Assembly (NCBI GenBank): GCA_012934845.2
Contig: WNNJ02002565.1
Span: 84,230 to 148,229, forward strand
DNA length: 64,000 bases
DNA from: Pomphorhynchus laevis
Taxonomy: Eukaryota > Acanthocephala > Palaeacanthocephala > Echinorhynchida > Pomphorhynchidae
Direction of reading: 5' to 3'
Shown: piece by piece, positions 10,971 to 22,505 of the stretch
Numbering within the stretch: the stretch's first letter is position 1
How the letters are laid out: every line of letters starts with the position of its first letter
Position numbers and translations under genes: made by a program
Notes under the pieces: model-generated
The model's input: only the letters and a program-made list of their open reading frames with translations
Database searches by the model: none
What the model was told of the DNA's origin: nothing

Positions 10971-11478
10971 ATTCTTACGAATGTATAGCGAACAATAAAT
11001 AAAATGAGAAATATTTAGTTACAATGGTTAGTTCATAAAACGTTATTTCCTTGCTTTAGTTTTTCTATTGTAGAATCCTAGAGTGCAAATCTTGGACTCA
11101 CAATTTTGATTAGAAATTTATGGCACTATTAGTGAATATATATTAAACCCTGATTTGGTTGCAAAAAAGGAAAAGAATAAATGTCTCGTTGCTCAAGACA
11201 CATAGCTAACTTAAATCCTCCTTAGATAGAGGAGATTTTAATGACAAAGATGAAGCATTTTGTGAAAATGTTCTAATGAATTAGACCATTTACAATAAAT
11301 GTCCATTTACTATAAATTGGAACCCTAATCGCCTTCTCGTCACACTCGATGTTGAATAGCTTTATACGTCAATCGAATGACATTGAATCTACCTGCCTCT
11401 TTCAATTTGTTTTCAACACTAAACACAAAGGTACTACTATTGATCTAGCTTTTCTTCACTCTCTAATATAACCATCCG

Positions 11479-12010
11479 GTGAAATTCAAGCTCGTTGTGC
11501 AGGATCTGATCTATCATATTAGTCAGCACTTGGATATCTATACTCGCTACATAAATACTTGTACGAACGAGGCTTTAAATCTTAACGAGCTAAGTCTTAC
11601 CTCTCAAATCCGAGAGTGTCTACCCTCCATGTACTGTCTTACTAGTTGCGCGGAGACTTATGGCATAACCTCACGTCTCATTGAATATGTTATCTATTGT
11701 GATCAAGTCTTCTCCCAAAATTATCTGCATATCACATAACTTATGTCTTTTACCCTGCAGAAATTGCTGAGAATATGATTGTCCCTTGTGTTCCTTCTAA
11801 GGTATCCAGCAGATAGAGTCAGATAAAGTTAACACGTAAGAGGAATATGGATCTTTATTTCTCTATATCACATAAACTTGTTAAAGAAATTATGGGTGAG
11901 CAACAGAGTGTAGACTGCCCTTTAACGATTAATGTCATTGAGAGTCATTTTATAAGTATATATAACTTATAGATTAATGCTAGAATCACTTAGTCCGGAA
12001 GGAGTCTTCA
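11479..12010 (+). pseudogene. Very decayed R2 pre-RT fragment
   Basis: Near 11765-11965 the translation reads ENMIVPCVPSKVSS, then NMDLYFSISHKLVKEIMGEQ and INVIESHFISIY. This is the R2 pre-RT block (compare 22770-22900 and 41750-41950). Upstream, an 86-aa open stretch at 11479-11739 may be the preceding helical region, but I cannot align it with confidence. Downstream to 12280 there is nothing recognisable. Confidence 0.5.
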
Positions 12011-12279
12011 AAGAAATCTGTAAAAACTATATTAATAAGTCATATTGAATTAAAAACAAATATTTCCTTGGATTTATAAACTACGAGTATACCGGAATAG
12101 ACTAATTAATAAATGTTTTGAGTAAAATGGATTCATGGGATGTAAGAATTAGTTATGAAATTTGAAAGGCAACGATTTGGGTTATATAGAGGGAGTCATT
12201 GTTAGATTGAGATCAACCAGCACTTTATAACTCTTGTCAATAAATAATTCAACTAGATCACGCGTGAGAGATATAAAAA

Positions 12280-13004
12280 GGTTTGAAATTATGTTTGAAA
12301 AATGTAATTAATAGATGTTTGTCCACAAACAAAATAATCGTCAATATTGATGATGTTTGTTTTAGAACGGTTGCACAAACTCTCAGAGAGTTTAGTTGGC
12401 ACAAACAAAACAGTGTAGGACTTACTGTACCATATACAATTGAAATTGAAACTAAGTATCAGATAGCCTATAATATTTGTCCAAGGTGCTTGAATGATTA
12501 TCAAAACTACCTTTTAACTGTTGGAAGTTATACTATTTCTCAACTTAGAATTAAAAGTTAATTTCAGATGGGCGCTACATCCATATCTTGGTCCAAATTC
12601 TTGGTCTTTTACTTTGAAATTCTATGCCAAAGGATCAAAGAATGTGACTATCCACTTCCAATCATTGATATGTCATAGTCAACTATTTCATACACTGTTT
12701 CAAAATTGATGAATCAACTACAGATTCAAGAAAACTAAGATGTTATTTTCATATGAATTGTAAAGATTGTATAATTGAAGTAAATGATCAAGAGAGTGAT
12801 CTGCCATTCACCATAGATATTCAAAAATTGCCAATTTGTAGAAATAACAATTTACTACATAGAAAAGCAAGTTAAGACCACAATAAGATTAATTTTCATT
12901 TTAATTGTAAAGATTTTCATTGAAGTAAATGATCAAGTATGAAATTTACCATCCACATTAGATACTCCAAAATCACCAATTATCAGAAAAACAATTTGTT
13001 GTGA
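12280..13004. repeat. Unclassified AT-rich segment with an imperfect tandem repeat
   Basis: A 92-aa open stretch at 12283-12561 has one CPRC pair but no family I recognise. The DNA at about 12745-12870 (ATTGTAAAGATTGTATAATT...AAATGATCAAGAGAG) is repeated imperfectly at about 12895-13000. No coding call is made. Confidence 0.35.
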
Positions 13005-13860
13005 GTGAACAAGAAAACGCGAATTAAGACTTTAATAAACCACATCAACCATGGGTACGTAAAGGATCGCTCGGTTTATTCAGCAATAGGTGAAGTGCAT
13101 CAGTTATGTCGGGATAATAGCCATCAACTTGCTGTGGCTGGTTTCCTTGACCGTGTCTCCATTCCCTTCGTTATCCCCTCTACCATGTCCCTCGGGTTGC
13201 CTGCGAGAATTGTTAACAGGGTGGAGATATTATTGCACGCCCAGCGATTCTTCTATGAAGACGACCCTGATGCGCATCAGTTCTACCCTATTACGGGGTT
13301 GCCTCAAGGCTTCCCACCTTCTCCAATCTTGTATCTTGCTGCATATATTGAACTCTACAAAAAATTTAAACGCGATCACTATCTCGTGGTATACGCTGAT
13401 GATACCACAGCCCTGTTCTCTGGATGCAAGTTCAAAGATGTATTCTTGAACATCAGCCATTTCTTTTGAAGATTAAAAGACCAATGAACCTTCTCCAATT
13501 TTATTTTGAACTCCTCGAAATCGAAGGTAGTCGTCTTTCATGGCGCCCCTGACACAAAGAAAAAATTAAAGAGATTAGCACTCTCAGTTCTATCTTCCAT
13601 TTTGACCAATAAGCCACTCCCTACCTTCACAAGTCGTGTCATATACCTGGGTTCACCATTACGGTGAACTGGTCAGCCAAAGCTGGCATGGATAGACTCA
13701 AACGTATCCTCAACAGATCAAGATGGGCCCTGAAACGGGTTCAACATCTGTCATTGAATGGGAAAACCCAAGTGCGCCTCTGGGGTACTTGGTCTATCTC
13801 GTGATTAGTCTTATTCTCCAGAGTACGTCCCCCATAGCAAAGACTAAGGTTTCTTAAGCT
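13005..13860 (+). pseudogene. LINE reverse transcriptase fragment (Jockey/R1-like), copy 1
   Basis: The open stretch 13005-13469 encodes the palm half of a non-LTR RT: FYPITGLPQGFPPSPILYLA (motif B region, normally PQGSPLSPILY) and LVVYADDTTALFSG (catalytic YADD). After a stop, other frames continue with VVFHGAPDTKKKLKRLA, IYLGFTITVNWSAKAGMDRL and the post-RT tail up to about 13800-13860. A second, better-preserved copy is at 25965-26410. The lineage differs from the R2 copies (YADDTT, no 28S flank seen here). Clade assignment is tentative. Confidence 0.72.
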
Positions 13861-14439
13861 CATCATCTCGCGATTACCGAGTAATGTCCGCCGTGATTAA
13901 ATTCTTCAGGGGGAAATGTAGATGAAAGACCACTGGTGGTTTGGTCGAAAGGCGACTTATTGTATCGGCTAAGGGGCTAAGATCCATATGGTACTAAGGC
14001 CGAAGTTATAAACAAGACGAATTTGTAAGAATGATTTTTACTATATTTACTTGTTTTCTTTTCTCGCATGTCTTATAATTAAGTTTTTAGTAGTTTTATG
14101 TATTATTTAAGAAAATTATTATTATTTCTTGAAATTGAAATGAGTCCATATAAGATCTTGAAAGGTGTTCGTGATTCTAATAACATATTACATTGTGTTC
14201 CATAAGAAGAATCTTACTTTCAACGAAGCCAAGAGAATATTAGAAAATTGCAGTAACACGGATGATCAGATTACATTTAAAAAATTCTCAAAGATAGAAG
14301 AGTCATAAAGAAAAGAAATTTAAATTTAAAAACATTGTTTTGAAAATAAATTTATTTTCAAAACAATGTTCTGAATAAATGTTCACCCATTTTAAATTAA
14401 AAATTAAGGGCATTGACAACGACCAATACTCAAATATAC
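13861..14439. other. AT-rich spacer with one perfect palindrome
   Basis: I see no coding sequence. The only clear structure is the 40-bp palindrome at 14331-14370, listed separately. Confidence 0.4.
14331..14370. repeat. Perfect 40-bp palindrome without loop
   Basis: The 20 bases AACATTGTTTTGAAAATAAA are followed immediately by their exact reverse complement. It could extrude a cruciform or mark the centre of a snap-back duplication. No element end was identified around it. Confidence 0.9.
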
Positions 14440-15140
14440 TACTTCAAATTGATTTTCGAGCAACAAACAAAGTCAAAAATAATATTGTAAATTCAAAGCA
14501 TTAAATCAAAAGATTAGAATTAAAGAGTGAAATCAGAAATTCAATGATCACGATGAACACATGTTGTGAACAAATAAAAAGTATTACCACCTCACTGCTT
14601 TACATATTAAAAAATTAATAACTGAGCAATGATGAATGCAATTTATGTCTACATGAACAGAAAACCCTGCATATCAATTGGTGAAACTTCAAGATCCCAA
14701 AGTAAAAAGCGAGCAGATTTGAAAAATAAACTGGGTACACGCGAAGCAATTGTAAAGCACAGTCAATTTCATGGCGTTAGTGGTGAAAAATATTTCTTAT
14801 GAAGCAGTGATGAATAGCAACTTCCGAAATAATGTATTTAAAGTCATATTGATATCTAAAAGGTATATGCAACACAACTTATTCTTGAATCTAACACAGC
14901 ACTGTAAATACAGCGCATTTCTTGAGAAAACTATATTCATATACGTATTGACTTTAACAAAACCATTTAATTTCGAAAGATCCAACCATTATTTTCATTA
15001 TTCCAACGATTATCGATATTAATTATAAGAATGACAGATAATAATTCTATTTGCACTAGCAATTAGTATCCAATCAATCAGGATAGAATGGTAAATTAAT
15101 ATCCTGACACGAATTGTGCCTCAGTCACAATACAATAGTA
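14440..15140. repeat. Dispersed repeat A, copy 1
   Basis: About 0.7 kb is clearly homologous to 33750-34480 (for example CAATTTATGTCTACATG, GAAGCAATTGTAAA, and TATCCAATCAATCAGGATAG near the end). Short open stretches on both strands exist in both copies but are not better conserved than their surroundings, so I read them as chance. Near its right end is an inverted repeat (ATTGACTATT / AATAGTCAAT, about 15145-15170). It is probably part of a non-coding or decayed transposon. Confidence 0.7.
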
Positions 15141-15349
15141 ATTAATTGACTATTAATGAATAGTCAATCATTAATATTCAGGTAAACTATAAATGTTTGC
15201 CTTTCTAGATTGTTCGAATTAACACTCGAAAGTTAAAAAAATACAGTTTACAACATTCGTTTTACTTTAAACTCTTATAGAAACAATGGAAGGAATATAC
15301 TCTGAAGGACATTACTAAATAATCATTTCAAGTGATATTTTATATGTGA

Positions 15350-15545
15350 AATTACTATTAAAGTTTTTCTGTATTGAGCAGTCGGGCTAACAGTTAACCA
15401 CCTCACACAATCTACTTCGTTAGCGGCTTGGAGAAGATAGGTTGCAGAGGCTGTTCCATTTTGAACCAATCAGAGTACCGTTTCCCAGACAGCTATCCGA
15501 CTCTTCATTATTGTAGGAAATGCGAGTTTGACCGATTTAATCCAT
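15350..15545. repeat. Dispersed repeat B, copy 1
   Basis: About 190 bases (ATTAAAGTTTTTCTGTATTG, then CAGTCGGGCT, CATTTTGAACCAATCAGAGT, CAGCTATCCGACTCTTC) recur at 36556-36750. Both B copies lie downstream of an A copy: about 0.2 kb away here and about 2.1 kb away at 34-36 kb. A and B may therefore be parts of one larger element. The 70-aa open stretch across it is probably chance. Confidence 0.7.
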
Positions 15546-15967
15546 ACCTCTCATCGCAAGCTACCGCGATCTTTTCGACTACCTATAAAGGTCGCATATT
15601 CAATCCCACTTCGACAAATAATTGTAATATCAAAAGATAAGTCCATATATTAAGCAAACAACGAAAAGGTTAATTAATTGTCGATTAACTACTGCGAATA
15701 TTTATTCCACATACGACATTAAAAAAATTAAATGTGACTTGGAATGAAATTAGTGAAATGCAAAATTAAAGAATTTGAAAATTCTTTAATAAATTAAATT
15801 CTTTAATACTTTCAATTCAGAGTTTTACTACTATCTTTCACATCATCTTGATAATTCTTTAGAATGTGGAAATGGATTAAATAATATTAACTTGGATAAA
15901 TTAGTTAATGTCATTAAAACTAAAATTTATTTAAAAGCATCTAATGATTCATAGAAAGAATTCTAAT

Positions 15968-16004
15968 CATCAAAACTCTAATTATCATAATTAGAGTTTT
16001 GATG
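15968..16004. repeat. Inverted repeat, 18-bp arms, 1-base loop
   Basis: CATCAAAACTCTAATTAT is followed by C and then its exact reverse complement. The surrounding 15.6-16.2 kb is AT-rich with smaller inverted repeats (for example ATTAAAGAAT / ATTCTTTAAT near 15770-15795) and no gene. Confidence 0.85.
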
Positions 16005-16207
16005 GAAAATAGAGGGATATTAGGAGGATACTCTGTTATTTGTCAATTACACACTATACCGAAAGGTGTGATTTTAGTAAAAAATTTGAATTTACTTAAA
16101 ATTCAAAGATTTATTCTTTACTTGAATCATTGGTTTAAGTAAAGACTTAAACCGAAGATTTGTGAATTCATATACTCATTCAGATTTGATAACTGAAACG
16201 TGAAAAA

Positions 16208-16865
16208 ATTTAAATCCTAGACTTTTTCATATTTAGCTTTCATCTGTGAAATTGTGGAACACTTACACGTACAAAAGTTAAGTTTTGCCAAAATTTTGTA
16301 AAAATATCTAACCATCTTATGTGTTTTTCTATAAAATTGTTTATAGATTGCACCTCATCGCGTAGAAAAGGCGTTAAAAAAACACCTAACTGGGCGTAGG
16401 TGTTTCTGGAGGACTCGAAGCGGCCACTCACGCCGCTTGATGTTTTATCGAAAATAGACTTACCGGTAATCAAGGATTCGTGAAACTGGATTTTGAAAAT
16501 GCCTTCAATACAATAAGCAAAGTTGCAGTTTCAAAATTTAAATCCCAGACTTTTTCATATTTAGCTTTCATCTGTGAAATTGTGGAATATTTACACGTAC
16601 AAAAGTTTAATTTTGCCAAAATTTTGTAAAAATATCTAACTATCTCATGTGTTTTTCTATAAAATTGTTTATAGATTGCACCTCATCACGTAGAAAAGGC
16701 GTAGAAAAAAACACCTAACTGGGCATAGGTGTTTCTGGAGGACTCGAAGCGGCCACTCACGCCGCTTGATGTTTCATCGAAAATAGACTTACCGGTAATC
16801 AAAGACTCGTGAAACCGGATTTTGAAAATGCCTTTAATACAATAAGCAAATGTGCAGTTTTAAAC
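16208..16865 (+). repeat. Tandem direct repeat, period about 328 bp, carrying an RT motif
   Basis: Two copies (about 16208-16535 and 16536-16865) start near TTTAAATCC and end near ACAATAAGCAAA. They differ at scattered positions. In the + direction each ends with coding text of an RT palm (VKLDFENAFNTISK), whose Asp is the first catalytic aspartate. The duplication therefore includes part of the LINE described next. The 77-aa minus-strand open stretch here is a shadow. Confidence 0.8.
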
Positions 16866-17735
16866 TGCCCACAACGGTATATCCCAGGGGTTTTCCCGTT
16901 CGTGCGAGCATGCTACGAACAACCAAGTCTCCTGTTGATGGGAAACTAGCATATCTGGTTAGAGGAAGGCGTTCAACAAAGAGACCCTCTTGGCCCCTTA
17001 CTGTTTTCGCTAGCGATACACAATTTTGTGGTTCATGCGCATCCAGCCTATCAGTCTGGTATCTTGATGACGGAACGATTGGGGAATAGCGTGACCTTGG
17101 TCAAGAACGTCATTATGATATCTAAAGAGCAGCGTCTTTGGGTTCGAAACTAAATACCGCAAATGCGAGATCATCATCCATGACCCAGCCGTTCAGGGTC
17201 TTCTTCTTTCGGTCCTACCGTATGCTGCAGTCGTGGAGCCTAGGGATGCATATTTGCTAGGAGTGCCCATTGGCGGAACGGTGGCGTCGTTGAACGCCGC
17301 ATTGGACCAGCAACAAAAGAGTTACGCTTAGCACAAGAGCGAATTTTCTGTTTAGCGAGGCAGGACGCTTTGATTCTTCTACGTCGATACCTTAGCCTTT
17401 CTAAGATGTCGTAACTAATCCGATGCTGCCCTTGTTTTCTGATCAATCGATTAAATGATCAAGATGATGTGTTACATTCTATTATGTAAAGTATTTTAAA
17501 CTTAACATTAACCGCACATGCCTGGTCCCAGGCAACTCTGCCAATCAATCTCGGTGGGATCGGAATATCCCTTGCTAGCGAAAAGGCCATTCCAGCATTC
17601 TGTTCATCTCTGTCCAGACAAAACGATCCGACAGGACGGCTGCTAGGGATATACAGTCTTAATGCGCACAGCAAAGCAGATCCACTTTTCGCAATCGCGG
17701 TCGGACAATGGTCGTCCTGCCGTTCAAAATGCAAA
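16440..17735 (+). pseudogene. LINE reverse transcriptase of the YLDDGT lineage, broken
   Basis: Across several frames the + strand shows VKLDFENAFNTISK (palm motif A). Near 16960-17000 a GVQQ-x-DPLGPLL-like motif B follows (read as EEGVQQRDPLGPLLFSLAIH). Next come VWYLDDGTIG (catalytic DD, about 17059-17088), ISKEQRLW, a CEIIIHDP piece, and near 17515-17620 a tail AWSQATLPINLGGIGISLAS. This motif set is distinct from both R2 and the YADDTT LINE. Stops and shifts are frequent. At 17726-17735 it meets an R2 sequence inside a zinc-finger codon run. Confidence 0.65.
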
Positions 17736-20700
17736 TTATTGGTTTCAACCAAGGCACTTTCTATACAGGCTCACTCGACCAAATGTAAGCATAGAGACGA
17801 TGATGTAGTCGGCGGCTCTACACAAGCTTGCGTTTTGCGTTTTAATCAAACTGAGTCAGTAATTTACGATCTTTGTAATGATTTAGAACCTAATATCGGT
17901 CTCAATGTACAAAATGAAACAACATTATGCCTACCGGACCACTTGCTTTGCACTCAACAACCGATGATTTGTTCACCCTCATTAAATACAGAGCAACAAT
18001 GTGTGTCTTCTGACAACACGAGCCAGCCCGATAAAACATCTTCAAGCCGTTCGGTACTGAGTCTCGATAATACGCGTTATAGGATAATGAAATCAAGACT
18101 CCGGTTGGTGATTCAGTTCAGTGCGGCTCCATGACGCAGCAACTCGCAAGCACTATTACTATACGTGCATCGAAACAACCGGCTCCTAAACAAGTTCAAG
18201 TCGCATCTAATCAACTTTGTCGATTACTTTCAAAGAAAGATATCGAATCGCCCGACCTCGATGAATGTGAAGATTTGTCAAATAATATATCTGATGTGCT
18301 GAATGCCGGCTGCACTAGTCTATCACTGACTACGTCATGCTTTAATCAACAACATGTGTCCTCAACTCAACCCTACCAAATTTACGATATCAATAGTAAC
18401 CGACTTGGACAATATAACATTGCGGCAATAGCTGAACATCTAAACAGTTTAAACATTCAGTTTTATATACATAACAGATTTTGACGTCTCATTTCAAGTC
18501 TCTTAAATGAGATTGCGTCTCTTGATGAGCAACACTACGAACTGCTTTTAGAAGTAATTTGCAGAGATTTCTAAAAGTAAATCTCTGCTAGAGACCTTAG
18601 GTCTTCATGCGGTGCAAATCCAACCAAGCGGCAACGACTTACTACGATCAGTATCATACTCCATCTACAAGAATCCAACTTGTACGAAGGAAGTCCGACG
18701 AAATATTATCGCCGAAAAAAAGAGCGATAAAGCAAAATGGTCACAATTTTTATCGATAAACGATGAAACAACGATTGTCTATTATCGGCTATTATCAGAC
18801 TTGGAACAAGGAAGATCAATTTACGGTATCTCACTATTGCAAATAGCAGCAGAAGCATACCAATCGATTTTTAAAGTCATTTGCTCTACTGCGGAACAAG
18901 ATATGATATATGCGCCGATATCACCAAAATCGAATTCGGCCAGGATTTGTTTCCTATGAGTTTCGTAGAGTAACCGAACAGTTCCAGGCGTCCCCCGCAA
19001 AGCTGTCACGCAAACAGATTATAATAAGCTAACCCAACAGCGCAATAGATCACTGGATCTTGTTTTCGCCTCCTAGGATTTCATCAGCTACCTTCCGAGT
19101 GTTACAGAAGTACAATGTCAAATCGAGATAGGCGACATTGAAACTTACTTCCGCCAATTGATAACGCATCCGAACGATTACGTGAGCGATGAAACACATA
19201 TCAAAGGTTACATCATCTGTCTCTTAATAAAAATTGCGGTGAAAACAATCCAATTGTACAAAATGCCGATGTTCGATCTGTACCCAAGGGAATGACTGTA
19301 ACTAGTTATCCTTGCCCTGACCAGACGACACTAACAAAGATATATCGATACGACAAGAATTTAGACATTCCTACAAAAAATAATAAATATGTCTCTGCAT
19401 ATCAAATGCATGGAGAACAAACAAAAGTATTTTATTGCCGAAATCCGGCAAGTTTCAAGCGAAAACAAAAGATGATTCAACGACATGGGATATCAACAAC
19501 TACAGGCCGATAACAATATTTAGCATTCTATGTCGCATTTCCATATTGAGCCAGCATGTCGATGTTCCAGACTCGCAATTTACCTTCGCAAATTTTTCAA
19601 CGTCAATATGCACGAAGGCCGTCCAGGTAATGAGAAATTATGCAGTCAAGCACAAGCAGAGGCAATATATGGCATTTCTTGACGTGCGAAGTGGCTTTGA
19701 AACACTTAACCAATCCCGCATCGGCGGCATACTATGAAAGCACGGATGTCCGAAATATATCCTCACATACATTTTGGACAGCTACAGAGACTCATTTAAG
19801 TACTTTGTCATTACGAAAGGCACGACGAACAATATTCATATTCGCAACGGCGTTAAGCAGAGAGATCCGCTGCCAACGTTTATTTTTGCCGTGTGCTTAA
19901 GTGAGGCGACCCAAGAACGGCGACAAAACGTTCACGGCTTCCTACATAAATCAGTGACCATATATCACTTGACATATACCGATGACATGGTTATAGTGGC
20001 TAACACGGTAGGAAAACTGCAGGCCGCAATCGATCATATTGTGTCAAGATTAGAGTATTGAGGACTGTCATTAAGTCCAGCAAAAGGTATAACTACTGGT
20101 GTCGATTTCGTACAAGGGAACATAAAGCATCAAACCGAACCCGTGATTTTGATCAACAACGTCACTGTATCGACCAGTGTCGACGAGAAGCGTATCAGGT
20201 ATCTTAGATCAGCATCGTTTGTAAGTACGTCGATGGACAGTATGTTACGTGCTTTTTCAGATCATCTATATTTATTACGGTCTGCCTAATTCTCTACAAC
20301 ACGAATAGTTCATTTGTTCAATGATTTCTGCTTCCCAAAATGCTTGCAACAGTGTTTGAACTCAAACCTCTCAATAACGAGTTTAATATCAATTGATAAC
20401 TACATCAGAGCACAAGTCAAAACCACTCTAAAAATCCCAAACTACGTAAACAACGGTTTCGTTCACCTACCGACTTCTAATAGTGGTCTCGGAATTGGCT
20501 CAATGACATATAAAGTTTACAGTCAACGGATAAAAATCTTTGACATTTAAACGGGAATTTCAGACAGTTATCAATCGGGCGTAATTAGCGAACTAACAGC
20601 AGCAAAAAACCAATTCGTGCAGTGTTTGACGGAAACTTGTCATGAAAAGAGAATCACATATGGTCTCTAAGGGAGATATTGAGGCAAACTTCCACACAGG

Positions 20701-21215
20701 CACTTGGTGTTGATGTGATGACAAATGAGCATGGACCACCTAACTCAATGTTCAGCTATAGATACAGCTCGAAACCCAATCACAAATTTGTGAAGTTGTT
20801 GCTATCAAGATTGAACACACATCCGATAAGAACTGTATTGCAACGAATTGAAAAATCCAGACCCGTGTCGACATTGCGGACACGAAAGAGAGCACAACCT
20901 GCACGCTGTAAACGGATGTTCATATATTACACAACCAATGATGAAACAACATGACAGGGTCAAATACAGATTACTATACACAATAAAACATTCTAGCAAC
21001 CGAGCCTACACTCTGGAAATAGAACCGATAATGCGAACACAAAATAACGAATACATCTAACACGACTTAATACTCACAAATTACATCAACTTGAAAGCTT
21101 ACATAATCAATTTTTCGGTAGCTTAAGAAACAAACTCAAACTCGTTCAACCGTGTCGCAGAGCTTAAGCAAAATAGGTACAAGCAAATAACCGAGGCCGT
21201 CGCAAATATTCATTG
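17726..21215 (+). mobile_element. R2 element, family B copy 1, 5'-truncated and broken
   Basis: The element starts inside a zinc finger (LSIQAHSTKC). It continues with a Ser/Thr/Gln-rich linker (17739-18484), the pre-RT helical block (18612-18959, IQPSGNDLLRSVSYSIYKNP and LLQIAAEAYQSIFKVICS) and RT pieces. These are PITIFSILCRI near 19510, MAFLDVRSGFETLNQS near 19670, GVKQRDPLPTFIFAV near 19850 and LTYTDDMVIVAN near 19968-20005. The knuckle CRHCGHEREHNLHAVNGC is near 20866. The catalytic YADD reads YTDD, and motif B has QRDP instead of QGDP. About 200 bases of the endonuclease C-terminus are deleted near 21215. It closely matches 44403-47540 (offset about 26.7 kb), which lacks a different part. 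Confidence 0.82.
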
Positions 21216-21474
21216 TACGCCGCCATTTACGCCGAAACAGAGGTAACCAATTAGTTCAAATATGATATGTTTTAGGTTAGCAATAAATTATACTAAACGA
21301 CGAAGGACTGCAAAGACCTAAAACCGATCAATTGAATCAAAGATAAAATAATAAACTTCGAAGAGAAGATTTGTCTTCCGTAAAACTTTCAATCTTTTAA
21401 TTGTGCAATTTTTCGATTGCTACTGACAATTGCATGTAAACACAAACTTGTTTTGTATTCAAATAAATATTTTC
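21216..21474 (+). other. R2 3' UTR, family B
   Basis: This matches the 3' UTRs at 683-931 and 47560-47798 (GAGGTAACCAATTAGTTCAA, GACTGCAAAGACCTAAAACC, and so on). It ends in AAATAAATATTTTC directly before 28S TAGCCAAATGCC. It is the recognition segment expected for target-primed reverse transcription by R2. Confidence 0.75.
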
Positions 21475-21677
21475 TAGCCAAATGCCTCGTCATATAATTA
21501 GTGACGCGCATGAATAGATCAATGAGATTCCCACTGTCCTTGTTTGCAGCCCAGCGAAACCACAGCCAAGGGAACCGGCTTGGAATCAGACGGCGGGGAA
21601 AGGAGACCCTGTTGAGCTTGACTCTAGTCAGTCTTTGTGAAGAAACATGAAATATGTAGGATATGTGGTACCTTATG
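21475..21677 (+). rRNA. 28S rRNA fragment, downstream of the R2 site
   Basis: It starts TAGCCAAATGCCTCGTCAT and keeps GTGACGCGCATGAA, GAGATTCCCACTGTCC, AACCACAGCCAAGGGAAC and GTTGAGCTTGACTCTAGTC. It ends at about 21677 (TTATGAACAA), where it switches into another R2 3' UTR at a shared AACAACGAACG-like overlap instead of the usual AT linker. It is non-functional and isolated. Confidence 0.88.
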
Positions 21678-22189
21678 AACAACGAACGACTGCAAAGACC
21701 TAAAACCGATCAAATGAATCAAAGGTAAAATAATAGACTTCGAAGAGAAAATTTGTCTACTGTAAAACTTTGATTTTTTTAACTGTGAAATTTAAAAAAT
21801 CTTTTGTTTCATTTCTTTCATTATTTGAATTGTGAAAAAACCGTATACGAGCAAATAATGGCCAATATTTTGAGCCCCACTTATTTGTGGTAAATCAAGC
21901 TCTTAAAAAGGGAGCAATCGTTGACATTGCAGTCGCATATGAAACTTGCAAAACAAAGCTCGAGTTAGTGACTACGTCCAAAGAAGAGAAGTACATGCCG
22001 ATAGTACCTGCCGTCGCTAGAGAACATAACATCAACCAAAACGATGTAGAGATAGTAGGCATGGTTGTTGGCTCGAGAGGTTCATTCAACAAAGGCTTAT
22101 TAAATAGATTAAATAAATTCGGATTACGCCGTCGCGCTGAGAAAAATATGGCAGTAACGGCTGCGGAGCAATCGGTAACGGGTTTTTAA
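21678..22189 (+). pseudogene. R2 3' UTR piece followed by an endonuclease C-terminus
   Basis: A partial R2 3' UTR (21678 to about 21840) precedes a separate R2 C-terminal coding piece. The open stretch 21887-22189 encodes IVDIAVAYETCKTKLEL (the second endonuclease Asp and downstream Glu), VGMVVGSRGSFNKGLLNRL and RRRAEKNMAVTAAEQSV. This is family C, shared with 36980-37403. The knuckle and PD are missing or out of frame upstream. Confidence 0.7.
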
Positions 22190-22505
22190 CTATTTCATTC
22201 AAAAAAAATGTTTTTAGCAGGCGAAATGTTTACGCAAGACTTGGTCAATACACTTCACGGAGTTTTTAGTAAATCTCTAAAAACAATATGTGCATTACAA
22301 AAAGATTTCTTAATTTATTCAATCGCTTGCTATGTAAATAAGTTTTTACGAAAAATATTGAGTGCTATTGTGAATTTCATGGAATGTATTTCCGAAATTA
22401 ACTCTGTGTTTGCTTAGGATTCCGTCAGGATGCAGGATGATGGACGAGTGAGACATATACGCTGACAGGCGGTTGAATTATAAAAAAACAGTTTCAATGA
22501 CTTAA
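22190..22505. other. No gene recognised
   Basis: A 69-aa open stretch (22208-22417) contains no motif I recognise. It may be the family C 3' UTR, although it does not reach a 28S junction. Confidence 0.4.

Noticed and set aside
14771..15022. An 83-aa open stretch with a counterpart at 34096-34365 (apparently conserved protein)
   Set aside because: Both strands are open in both copies and changes do not favour synonymous positions by eye. The whole 0.7-kb DNA repeat is conserved, so the reading frame is probably incidental.
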